DNA of 6,834 nt from Actinomycetes bacterium (lineage in GTDB: Bacteria > Actinomycetota > Actinomycetes > JAJYSQ01): contig JAJYSQ010000088.1 in NCBI GenBank assembly GCA_021793495.1, forward strand, positions 1-6,834, read 5' to 3'. A program made the translations under genes and the position numbers. Shown here one piece after another: positions 1-5,376 of this stretch. The notes beneath the pieces were generated by a model. That model ran no database searches and had not been told where the DNA came from. It was given only the letters and a program-made list of their open reading frames with translations. Each line of letters begins with the position of its first letter. Position 1 is the first letter of the stretch.

Positions 1-2
1 TC

Positions 3-338
3 CCGTTCGCCGGCAGCCTGCCGGGAGCCGTGGTCCTGCTGCTGGCCCGCTCGGCCCTGTCACAGATGGACGTGCCGGCCCGGCAGGCCTACGTCGTCTC
101 GATGGTCACCCCGTCGGAGCGGACCGCCGCTGCTGCCTACACCAACACGGCCCGGTACGTCACCCGCCCGGTCGGGCCGCTGGGTGCGGGGCTGCTGGTC
201 GCTCAGGTGGGGCTGGTCGCCCCCTTCCTGGTGGCCGGCATCCTCAAGAGCGGGTACGACCTGGTCCTCTACGCGATGTTCCGCAGGGTTCCGCTCCCAG
301 AGGAGCCCGCAGGGTCTGAGCGGGCGGCCAGGCCCTGA
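3..338 (+). CDS. MFS transporter, C-terminal fragment (5' end outside window)
   Basis: The frame is open from the window edge (first whole codon at 3) to the TGA at 336-338, giving about 111 residues of the C-terminal end of a membrane transporter. Seen: a stretch reading SQMDVPARQAYVVSMVTPSE followed by ERTAAAAYTNTARYVTRPVGP. This is the cytoplasmic-loop pattern seen in many drug/sugar-type major facilitator proteins before their last helices. Two hydrophobic segments follow (roughly GPLGAGLLVAQVGLVAPFLVA and the LKSGYDLVLYAMF region), then a short charged tail RRVPLPEEPAGSERAARP. The GTG at 30 is probably an internal valine, because the open frame continues upstream of it with plausible membrane-protein residues. 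Substrate cannot be told from this part. The last 70 bp overlap the 3' end of the convergent iron permease gene. Confidence 0.82.
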   Translation, partial: PFAGSLPGAVVLLLARSALSQMDVPARQAYVVSMVTPSERTAAAAYTNTARYVTRPVGPLGAGLLVAQVGLVAPFLVAGILKSGYDLVLYAMFRRVPLPEEPAGSERAARP

Positions 339-1147
339 CGGGGCGGGCGTGCGTTGAACGGACGCAGGTACCAGGCGAGCACCACCCCCAGGTACGTCAC
401 CCAGGACCCGACCTGCAGCCAGGAGGCCTGAGTGCCGAGGTGCAGGGTGCCGCCGACCAACGTGGCGAGCACGCCGTCGGAGGCAACGTGGGTGCTGATG
501 TCGTAGGCCTGGCCGCCGGACCAGCCGAGCAGGCCGGAGGCTCGCAGGTCGCCCAACCCGTAGGAGAGCACCCCAGCGGCGACGACCACCAGCCCCACGC
601 CGGTCCAGGTGAAGAAGCGGCCGAGGTCGATGGACAGGATCCGTCGGTACAGCGCCCAGCCGAGTCCGACCGCCGTGGCCAGCCCCGCCGCCGCGCCGAC
701 CAGGGGGACGGCGGTACGCCCCGAGCTGGCTACCGCGGTCCAGAGGAAGACCGCGGTCTCCACCCCTTCGCGCGCCACGGCGACGAACGCGGTGGCGACC
801 AGGGCACCGGTCCCCAGAGCCAGGGCGGAGTCCACCCGTGCGTGCAACGTGGCGCTCAGTCCGCGCGCCGTGCGTCGCATCCAGAACACCATCGTCGTGA
901 CCAAGACGACCGCGACCAGTGAGAGCACCCCGGCGAACCCCTCCCGCGCGGCCTCGGACAGCCGGGCCGACGTGAAGGCGAGCACGCCTCCGACGGCCAG
1001 GCTGGCGGCGACCGCGCCGCCCGTACCGAGCCAGACGGCACGGGACCGGTCGCCGCGGCCCAGCTTGTGCAGGTAGGCCAGCAGGATGCTGACGATCAGC
1101 GTTGCCTCCAGGCCTTCCCGCAGCCCGATCAGGTAGTTGGTGAGCAT
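269..1147 (-). CDS. efeU: FTR1-family high-affinity iron permease (EfeU-like)
   Basis: 292-residue multi-pass membrane protein, close in length to EfeU of E. coli. It has the two REXXE iron-binding motifs that define the FTR1/EfeU family: REGLE at residues 10-14 in the first helix, and REGVE at 126-130 in a later helix. About seven hydrophobic segments are visible, and the C-terminus is a polar tail after residue ~265. In this family the permease moves iron across the cytoplasmic membrane, usually with a periplasmic/lipoprotein partner EfeO and the peroxidase EfeB. Neither partner is next to it here: downstream is a convergent MFS gene. It may therefore act alone or with partners elsewhere. 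The ATG start is preceded by AAGGA (minus strand, at 1152-1156) with 4-nt spacing. A DtxR/IdeR-type box lies 67-85 bp upstream, so iron repression is likely. The TAG stop at 269-271 lies inside the MFS coding region. Confidence 0.93.
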   Translation of the reverse strand: MLTNYLIGLREGLEATLIVSILLAYLHKLGRGDRSRAVWLGTGGAVAASLAVGGVLAFTSARLSEAAREGFAGVLSLVAVVLVTTMVFWMRRTARGLSATLHARVDSALALGTGALVATAFVAVAREGVETAVFLWTAVASSGRTAVPLVGAAAGLATAVGLGWALYRRILSIDLGRFFTWTGVGLVVVAAGVLSYGLGDLRASGLLGWSGGQAYDISTHVASDGVLATLVGGTLHLGTQASWLQVGSWVTYLGVVLAWYLRPFNARPPRQGLAARSDPAGSSGSGTLRNIA

Positions 1148-1151
1148 GGTG

Positions 1152-1156
1152 TCCTT
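1152..1156 (-). promoter_or_regulatory. Ribosome binding site of the iron permease gene
   Basis: AAGGA on the minus strand sits 4 nt before the ATG at 1147. It supports that start together with the conserved N-terminus, where the REGLE motif begins at residue 10. Confidence 0.6.
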
Positions 1157-1213
1157 GCCTGCGAGGTCGGCCAGGCCATCTCGGTCAGGCCCGAGCGACC
1201 GATCGTCGGTTAT

Positions 1214-1232
1214 CGAGGTAAGGCTTACCTAT
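1214..1232 (-). promoter_or_regulatory. DtxR/IdeR-type iron box upstream of efeU
   Basis: On the plus strand the site reads CGAGGTAAGGCTTACCTAT. Its core is a perfect inverted repeat of 7-bp arms around one central base (AGGTAAG-G-CTTACCT, 1216-1230). Against the known 19-bp DtxR/IdeR consensus TTAGGTTAGGCTAACCTAA it matches at 14 positions, including the AGG.AGGCT.ACCT framework. These repressors bind such sites when loaded with Fe2+. It lies in the 110-bp gap between the rnd stop and the FTR1 permease start and overlaps the candidate -10 element, the usual arrangement for iron-dependent repression. Function is inferred from sequence match and position. Confidence 0.83.
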
Positions 1233-1250
1233 CCATCAGGGGTTCGTCAA
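1222..1250 (-). promoter_or_regulatory. Candidate efeU promoter
   Basis: On the minus strand TTGACG (plus 1245-1250) resembles a -35 hexamer. After a 17-bp spacer comes TAAGCC (plus 1222-1227), a weak -10 lacking the final T. The -10 falls inside the iron box, and the -35 begins only 7 bp past the rnd stop codon. The -35 is a good match and the -10 a poor one, so the exact start site is uncertain. Confidence 0.45.
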
Positions 1251-1257
1251 GGCTTGG

Positions 1258-2562
1258 TCAGGGTTGGGACACGTTGGTCGCGGCAGGGGCGTCGGCTGCC
1301 GTGGCGGTGAGCTGCTCGGCGAGCCGCGCCGCCGTGAGCCCGACCTGCCAGGGACGAGCCCCGAGGGCGCGCAGCGCGGCGGCCACGGTCCGCTCCGACG
1401 TGTCGGTGGGAGGCTCCCAGGCCAGCCGGCGGAGCAGCTCCGGGGCGAGCACGTTCTCCGCGGGTACACCCACCTGCACGCCGAGCACGCGCACGGCGGC
1501 CCGGATCGCCGCGAGCCGGGCCGCGGCGACCGGATCGCGCTCGGGCCACGACCGGACGGGCGGAGGTCCGGACAGCGGTAGGGACAGTCCGGGCAGGTCG
1601 GCTGGGTCCAGTGCGGTGGCCCGTTCGATGGCGGCGAACCAGGTTGCTCCGCGACGGCGCTGCCCGGGGCCGCGGAACTTCGCCAGCAGCCCCAGCTCCG
1701 CAACGGACGACGGGCGGGCCAGGGCCGCCTCGACGATCGCGGCATCCGGGAGCAGCCGGCCGGGGGCCACGTCCAGAGCGGCTGCGGTGCGGTCTCGGGT
1801 GGTCCACAGCTCGCGTACCACCGCCAGCCCGCGTCGGTCGCGGACCCGGTGCAGCCCACCGGTCCGTCGCCATGGGTCGGGTCGCAGGGTCCGTGGCACG
1901 CCGGGCATCCCGGGGGTGCTGGCCAGCACCCAGGCGAACTCCTCCTGGGCCCACACCTGCTTGCCGGTCCGGGCCAGCGCGAGGTCCACCACGTCCCGCA
2001 GCTCGACGAGCAGCTCCACGTCCAGCGCCGCATACCGCAGCCACGGCTCCGGCAGCGGTCGCACCGACCAGTCCACGGCCGAGTGCTCCTTGGCCAGCGA
2101 GCGACCGAGGAGGGTCCCGACCATGGTGGCCAGTCCGACGCGCGGGAGCCCCAGCAGCCGGCCGGCCAGCTCGGTGTCGAACAGGCGGTCGGGGACCAGG
2201 CCGACCTCCGCCAGGCACGCGAGGTCCTGGTTGGCTGCGTGCACGACCCAGGTGATACCGCGCAGCGCGTCTCGCAGCGCCGTCAGGTCTGGCAACGCCA
2301 CCGGGTCGACCAGGACTGTCCCGGCGCCTGCTCGGCGCAGCTGGACGAGGTAGGCCCGTTGGCCGTACCGGTGGCCGGAGGCTCGCTCGGCATCGACTGC
2401 TACCGGCCCCGACCCCGCAGCCAGCCGGCGCGCCGCCTCGCCCAGTGCGGCGGGATCCGCCACCACCTCCGGGACCCCGTCGCAGGGCTCGGTCAGCGCC
2501 AGTGCCTCGGTGGCGCTGGCGGGAGGTCCCAGCCTGGTCGCCACCTCGTCCACGCTCGCCAC
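1258..2562 (-). CDS. rnd: Ribonuclease D-like 3'-5' exonuclease with HRDC domain
   Basis: 434-residue cytoplasmic protein. Residues ~30-200 form a DEDDy-type 3'-5' exonuclease domain. Exo I is AVDAERASG with D57 and E59. Exo II is HAANQDLACL with D113. Exo III is YAALDVELL with Y177 and D181, so all metal-binding acidic residues and the tyrosine are present. An HRDC domain follows at ~240-310 (begins RDRRGLAVVRELW), a nucleic-acid-binding helical unit. A second C-terminal helical region covers ~340-420, as in actinobacterial RNase D-like proteins, which are longer than the E. coli enzyme. The expected role is 3' trimming of tRNA and other stable RNA precursors; the actual substrate here is inferred. 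The start is GTG at 2562 with only a weak G-rich stretch before it and no other in-frame start in the gap. It lies 28 bp after the regulator gene and is probably co-transcribed with it. Stop TGA at 1258-1260. Confidence 0.93.
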   Translation of the reverse strand: MASVDEVATRLGPPASATEALALTEPCDGVPEVVADPAALGEAARRLAAGSGPVAVDAERASGHRYGQRAYLVQLRRAGAGTVLVDPVALPDLTALRDALRGITWVVHAANQDLACLAEVGLVPDRLFDTELAGRLLGLPRVGLATMVGTLLGRSLAKEHSAVDWSVRPLPEPWLRYAALDVELLVELRDVVDLALARTGKQVWAQEEFAWVLASTPGMPGVPRTLRPDPWRRTGGLHRVRDRRGLAVVRELWTTRDRTAAALDVAPGRLLPDAAIVEAALARPSSVAELGLLAKFRGPGQRRRGATWFAAIERATALDPADLPGLSLPLSGPPPVRSWPERDPVAAARLAAIRAAVRVLGVQVGVPAENVLAPELLRRLAWEPPTDTSERTVAAALRALGARPWQVGLTAARLAEQLTATAADAPAATNVSQP

Positions 2563-2590
2563 CGTACGCCCCGGCGCGTGCGGGTAGGGC

Positions 2591-3274
2591 TCAGGCGACG
2601 AGCCCGGCCCGCATCGCCAGAGCGACCATCTCCGCCCGGTCTCCGGTGCCCAGCTTGCGCCCGATCCGAGCCAGATGGCTCTTCACGGTCAGCGCGGACA
2701 GGCCGAGGGCCTGCCCGATCTGCTTGTTGGAGGCGCCTTCGGCCACCCGCTCGAGGACCTCGACCTCACGGGCCGACAGCCCCGCGGGGCCTGCGGCCAG
2801 GCTGCCCCGGGCGCGGGGTGCGCGCCCGGGATCGGCCCCGCCCAGGCTGCCGGGCTGGCCCCCGCCCAGGCTGCCGGGCTGGCCCCCGCCCAGGCTGCCG
2901 GGCTCCCGGGGGATGACGAGGTAGGCGCGCACGCCCATGCCGAGAGCCGCGCGGACCGCGTAGGGGTCGTCGTCGGGGCACAGCAGCAACCCGTGGGTCC
3001 AGCCGGCTTGGTGCAGCTCGGCGACCAGCCCGATACCCGAACCGTCGGGCAGCGCCATGCTGACGACGTACAGGTCTCGGGGCAGTCGGCCTCGGGTACG
3101 GATCCTGGTCTCGGCGACGCTCGCCGACTCCAGGACGTCCTCCGAGCCGACCCGGCGGAGGCGGGCGACCAGGTCCATCCGCAAGGGGCCGTCAGCCACC
3201 ACGACGAGGCAGGAGAAGCGGCGCGGGCGAGGCCCGAGGGCCGCAAGCACGCCACGTTCGACCAGGATCGCCAC
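2591..3274 (-). CDS. LuxR/NarL-type response-regulator-like protein with degenerate receiver
   Basis: 227 residues from the GTG at 3274. I prefer this start to the in-frame one at 3322 because a strong GGAGGAGGG precedes it, and because the remembered Streptomyces relatives begin with a similar short N-terminus. Residues ~20-125 look like a receiver fold: the LVVVAD strand, then DLYVVSMALPDGSG, then AYLVIP. The residue four before the LPDGSG proline, normally the phospho-acceptor Asp, is Ser72. The acidic pair is reduced to AD (D28). The conserved Thr/Ser and Lys positions read Cys and Ile. A Gly/Pro linker (~125-160) contains an 8-residue repeat. A full LuxR-type helix-turn-helix fills ~165-225 (LSAREVEVL, GASNKQIGQALGLSALTVKSHLARIGRKL), so DNA binding is expected. 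The gene lies between the DUF3000 and RNase D genes, and no sensor kinase gene is nearby. Phosphorylation-independent regulation is an inference; targets are unknown. Confidence 0.9.
   Translation of the reverse strand: MAILVERGVLAALGPRPRRFSCLVVVADGPLRMDLVARLRRVGSEDVLESASVAETRIRTRGRLPRDLYVVSMALPDGSGIGLVAELHQAGWTHGLLLCPDDDPYAVRAALGMGVRAYLVIPREPGSLGGGQPGSLGGGQPGSLGGADPGRAPRARGSLAAGPAGLSAREVEVLERVAEGASNKQIGQALGLSALTVKSHLARIGRKLGTGDRAEMVALAMRAGLVA
2836..2904. repeat. 24-bp tandem repeat in the regulator gene linker
   Basis: About 2.9 exact copies of a 24-bp unit containing CCCAGGCTGCCGGGCTGGCC plus CCCG. Copies start at 2837, 2861 and 2885, the last being cut after 20 bp. The period is a multiple of three. 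On the coding strand it encodes the 8-residue unit GSLGGGQP in the flexible linker between receiver-like and DNA-binding domains, so copy changes would lengthen the linker without breaking the frame. Confidence 0.93.
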
Positions 3275-3416
3275 CGACCCTCCTCCAGGAAACTTCCCGG
3301 GGCATCTCGGGCGCCGGGCCACCGGGGAGAGCCGGTCGCTCGCCCCATGCTTCTTCGGCCGAACCGCCGCCGGGCTGAAGGCACCGGGGCGGGTCGGTCA
3401 CTGCGGGGCGGGTCGG
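3275..3416. other. Intergenic gap between DUF3000 and regulator genes
   Basis: 142 bp holding the regulator's ribosome binding site, a 10-bp palindrome TTCGGCCGAA (3353-3362) and most of a 19-bp tandem repeat at the DUF3000 end. An imperfect GCCCC...GGGGC pairing (about 3342-3390) could form a stem, but there is no T-run. I see no clear terminator and no clear promoter, so whether the two genes share a transcript is open. Confidence 0.5.
3278..3286 (-). promoter_or_regulatory. Strong ribosome binding site deciding the regulator start
   Basis: GGAGGAGGG on the minus strand lies 3 nt (4-7 nt counted from the two overlapping GGAGG cores) before the GTG at 3274. No comparable motif was noted for the alternative in-frame start at 3322, so the shorter protein is favoured. 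Confidence 0.75.
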
Positions 3417-3452
3417 TCACTGCGGGGCGGGTCGGTCACTGCGGGGCGGGTC
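3386..3452. repeat. 19-bp tandem repeat spanning the DUF3000 stop codon
   Basis: About 3.5 exact copies of GGGGCGGGTCGGTCACTGC (plus strand). Full copies are at 3386-3404, 3405-3423 and 3424-3442, with a partial copy at 3443-3452. The period is not a multiple of three, so each copy moves the reading frame. The DUF3000 gene reads through the partial copy and one full copy, and ends at the TGA (3417-3419) inside the next copy. The last dozen residues ([13 protein letters not shown]) are therefore encoded by repeat and are probably not conserved. The other copies are non-coding. Confidence 0.95.
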
Positions 3453-4145
3453 CTGCACGGGCTTGGCATGCTCGGCGGCGACGGGGGTGACCGCCAGGGT
3501 GCGCACACCAGATGGGCTCGGGGGGAGACCTCCGGCCTGGCAGAGCAGATCCACCCAGGCGCCGAGGTGGCCGGACAGGTCGGGTCCGACGCCGTCCGGG
3601 TCGGCCGGGACCGTCCAGGAGGCCCGGATCTCCACGTCGGACTGGGTGGTCTGGTCGGTCAGCGCGCCGAACCCCTCCGACACCGCCCGGGTGACCGTTC
3701 CGCCCAGTGCGTGGAACCGGGCCTGCCTCCCGACGAGCGCCTCCCTCAGCCAGGTCCAGGCGACCTCGGTCAGCAGCGGGTCGGTCGCAAGATCGTGTTC
3801 CACGTTTGCGCGGACGAAGGTGACCACCCGAAGTCGACCTTGCCACGCCGGGTGACCGTCCGGATCGTAGAGCAGCACAAACCGCCCCGACGCGAGAGCC
3901 TCTGACGAGGGGGTGCCGGGCCCGGAGGCCGCCGCCGGGCGACTGACCGGCGGCGGCGTGGCGGAGCCAGGATCGTCGATGGCGACGCTGGCCTCGAAGG
4001 CCGCCGCGTAGGGGGCCACCCGACGAGGGGCCGGTGACTCCTCGATGACTGCTTCCTCGCGGACCTGGGCGGAGCGCAGCGAGGCCAGAGCCGCGAGGAA
4101 CTCAGCGGGGGGAGTCTCCGCTGCCACCGGACCCGTCGTGACCAT
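3417..4145 (-). CDS. DUF3000 family protein of unknown function
   Basis: 242 residues. I recognise the actinobacterial DUF3000 family from the order of its conserved segments: [21 protein letters not shown] with [17 protein letters not shown] (residues ~16-54); [31 protein letters not shown] (~86-116); [18 protein letters not shown] (~120-137); [13 protein letters not shown] (~148-160); VEIRASW (~171-177); and [16 protein letters not shown] (~194-209). An Ala/Pro/Ser-rich insert at ~58-84 separates the first two. No signal peptide or membrane helix is visible, so it is likely cytoplasmic. No enzyme motif can be named and the function is not known to me. The extreme C-terminus comes from a 19-bp tandem repeat. 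The ATG lacks a clear Shine-Dalgarno but has TACCCT 6 nt upstream, suggesting a leaderless message. The gene is divergent from hemE. Confidence 0.9.
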   Translation of the reverse strand: MVTTGPVAAETPPAEFLAALASLRSAQVREEAVIEESPAPRRVAPYAAAFEASVAIDDPGSATPPPVSRPAAASGPGTPSSEALASGRFVLLYDPDGHPAWQGRLRVVTFVRANVEHDLATDPLLTEVAWTWLREALVGRQARFHALGGTVTRAVSEGFGALTDQTTQSDVEIRASWTVPADPDGVGPDLSGHLGAWVDLLCQAGGLPPSPSGVRTLAVTPVAAEHAKPVQDPPRSDRPAPQ

Positions 4146-4278
4146 GTGGGCAGGGTACGGTCCGCCACCGACACTGCGCCGACTGCGTCCGGTTGTCGGC
4201 GCGGCGTGTCGGCGCGGTCACCGTTGCCCCGGGCGGTCCGGTCCGTCAGCAGCCAGCCCGGCGTGCGACGATGCCCCG
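4146..4278. other. Divergent intergenic region between DUF3000 and hemE
   Basis: 133 bp that must hold the promoters for both directions. Seen in it: the TACCCT element facing left; GACGAT (4267-4272) 6 nt before the hemE GTG facing right, a weaker possible -10; and an 11-bp direct repeat TGTCGGCGCGG at 4194-4204 and 4207-4217 (13-bp period). No iron-box-like palindrome was noticed. Confidence 0.55.
4152..4157 (-). promoter_or_regulatory. Candidate -10 element for a leaderless DUF3000 transcript
   Basis: TACCCT on the minus strand fits the TANNNT pattern of actinobacterial -10 elements and ends 6 nt before the ATG at 4145. Transcription would then begin at or very near the A of the start codon, which would explain the absence of a ribosome binding site. 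No good -35 hexamer was seen at the usual spacing. Confidence 0.45.
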
Positions 4279-5376
4279 GTGACGCCGGCATCCAGCTCCC
4301 CGGTCCCCTCCGCAGCGAACCCAGGCGGCCTGCCCCCGGGCGCGCAGGACCCCAGCCGGTCGGTGCTGCTCGCCGCCGCGAGGGGCGAGCCGGTCGCGTG
4401 GACCCCGGTGTGGTTCATGCGCCAGGCGGGCCGGTCGTTGCCGGAGTACCGCGCCCTGAGGGAGGGGCTGGCGATGCTGGACTCCTGCACGCGCCCGGAC
4501 GTGGTGACCGAGATCACCCTGCAGCCGGTGCGACGGTACGGAGTGGATGCGGCGATCCTCTACAGCGACATCATGGTGCCGCTCAAGGCGATCGGCGTGG
4601 ACCTGGACATCGTTCCTGGGGTGGGGCCGGTGCTGGCCCACCCGGTCCGCTCGCTGGCCGACCTCGACCAGCTGCGCGAGCTGACCGAGCAGGACGTCCC
4701 CTATGTCACCGAGGCGATCGCCTCGGTGGTCGGCGAGCTCGGCGCGACTCCGCTGATCGGGTTCGCCGGTGCACCGTTCACCTTGGCGTGCTACCTGGTG
4801 GAGGGCGGGCCGTCGCGGGACCATGCGCGGACCAAGGCGATGATGTACGGCGCCCCTGAGTTGTGGGATGCATTGATGACCCGGTTGGCCGGGATCGCCC
4901 GAGAGTTCCTGCGCATCCAGGTGGTGGCCGGAGCCAGCGCGGTCCAGCTTTTCGACTCCTGGGCCGGAGTGCTGCCGCCGGCTGCCTACGAGCGGTCGGT
5001 GCTGCCCTACTCACGAGCCGTCCTCGGTGCGCTGGCCGAGACGGGAGTGCCCCGGATGCACTTCGGGGTCGGGACCGGCGAGCTGCTCGGGCTGATGGGC
5101 CAGGCGGGGGCCGAGGTGGTCGGGGTGGACTTCCGGGTGGCGCTGGACGAAGCGGCGCGGCGACTCGGACCAGACCACTCCGTGCAGGGCAACCTCGACC
5201 CTGCGTTGGTCGATGCCCCCTGGCCGGTGGTCGCCGCCGAGGTGCGTGCCATGCTCCGGGCTGGACGGGCCGCGCGCGGGCACATCGCCAACCTCGGTCA
5301 CGGCGTGCTGCCCGACACCGACCCGGACGCCCTGGCGCGAATCGTGGACCTGGTGCACAGCGAGACCGTCCAGTGA
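4279..5376 (+). CDS. hemE: Uroporphyrinogen decarboxylase
   Basis: 365 residues from the GTG at 4279, near the usual ~350. It removes the four acetate carboxyls of uroporphyrinogen III to give coproporphyrinogen III, in the cytoplasm. Signature 1 is present as [15 protein letters not shown] (~44-58), with the substrate-binding arginines R48 and R52. The catalytic-type aspartate lies in YSDIMVPL (D97). Signature 2 is [17 protein letters not shown] (~161-177), with Y172. DSWAG follows at ~226-230, and the active-site histidine is in [12 protein letters not shown] (H341). The frame is open further upstream to 4045, but that part runs antisense through the DUF3000 gene and is low-complexity. GTG 4279 gives an N-terminus of typical length. 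There is no clear Shine-Dalgarno, so the start is less sure than the gene. The next heme gene overlaps its stop by 4 bp, implying coupled translation. Confidence 0.96.
   Translation: MTPASSSPVPSAANPGGLPPGAQDPSRSVLLAAARGEPVAWTPVWFMRQAGRSLPEYRALREGLAMLDSCTRPDVVTEITLQPVRRYGVDAAILYSDIMVPLKAIGVDLDIVPGVGPVLAHPVRSLADLDQLRELTEQDVPYVTEAIASVVGELGATPLIGFAGAPFTLACYLVEGGPSRDHARTKAMMYGAPELWDALMTRLAGIAREFLRIQVVAGASAVQLFDSWAGVLPPAAYERSVLPYSRAVLGALAETGVPRMHFGVGTGELLGLMGQAGAEVVGVDFRVALDEAARRLGPDHSVQGNLDPALVDAPWPVVAAEVRAMLRAGRAARGHIANLGHGVLPDTDPDALARIVDLVHSETVQ

Noticed and set aside
1067..2353. Plus-strand open frame (428 codons) over RNase D
   Set aside because: It is Ser/Arg/Ala-rich without domains and runs antisense to an RNase D gene with all catalytic residues intact. 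It also covers the iron box and the permease promoter.
1849..2916. Plus-strand open frame with Pro/Gly/Cys-Arg repeat tail
   Set aside because: The tail repeats are just the 24-bp minisatellite read in the wrong strand. The rest is antisense to RNase D and the regulator.
3275..3322. N-terminal extension of the regulator from the start at 3322
   Set aside because: The extra 16 residues are Arg/Pro/Gly-rich, and the strong GGAGGAGGG lies inside them directly before the GTG at 3274, so they are more likely untranslated.
3342..3390. Rho-independent terminator between DUF3000 and the regulator
   Set aside because: The possible GCCCC/GGGGC stem is imperfect, has a long loop, and is not followed by a T-run on the minus strand.
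3386..3452. CRISPR array
   Set aside because: The repeats are directly adjacent 19-bp units with no spacers, so this is a tandem repeat and not a CRISPR.
4045..4278. N-terminal extension of hemE
   Set aside because: It would overlap the DUF3000 gene antisense and add about 78 low-complexity residues not found in uroporphyrinogen decarboxylases.
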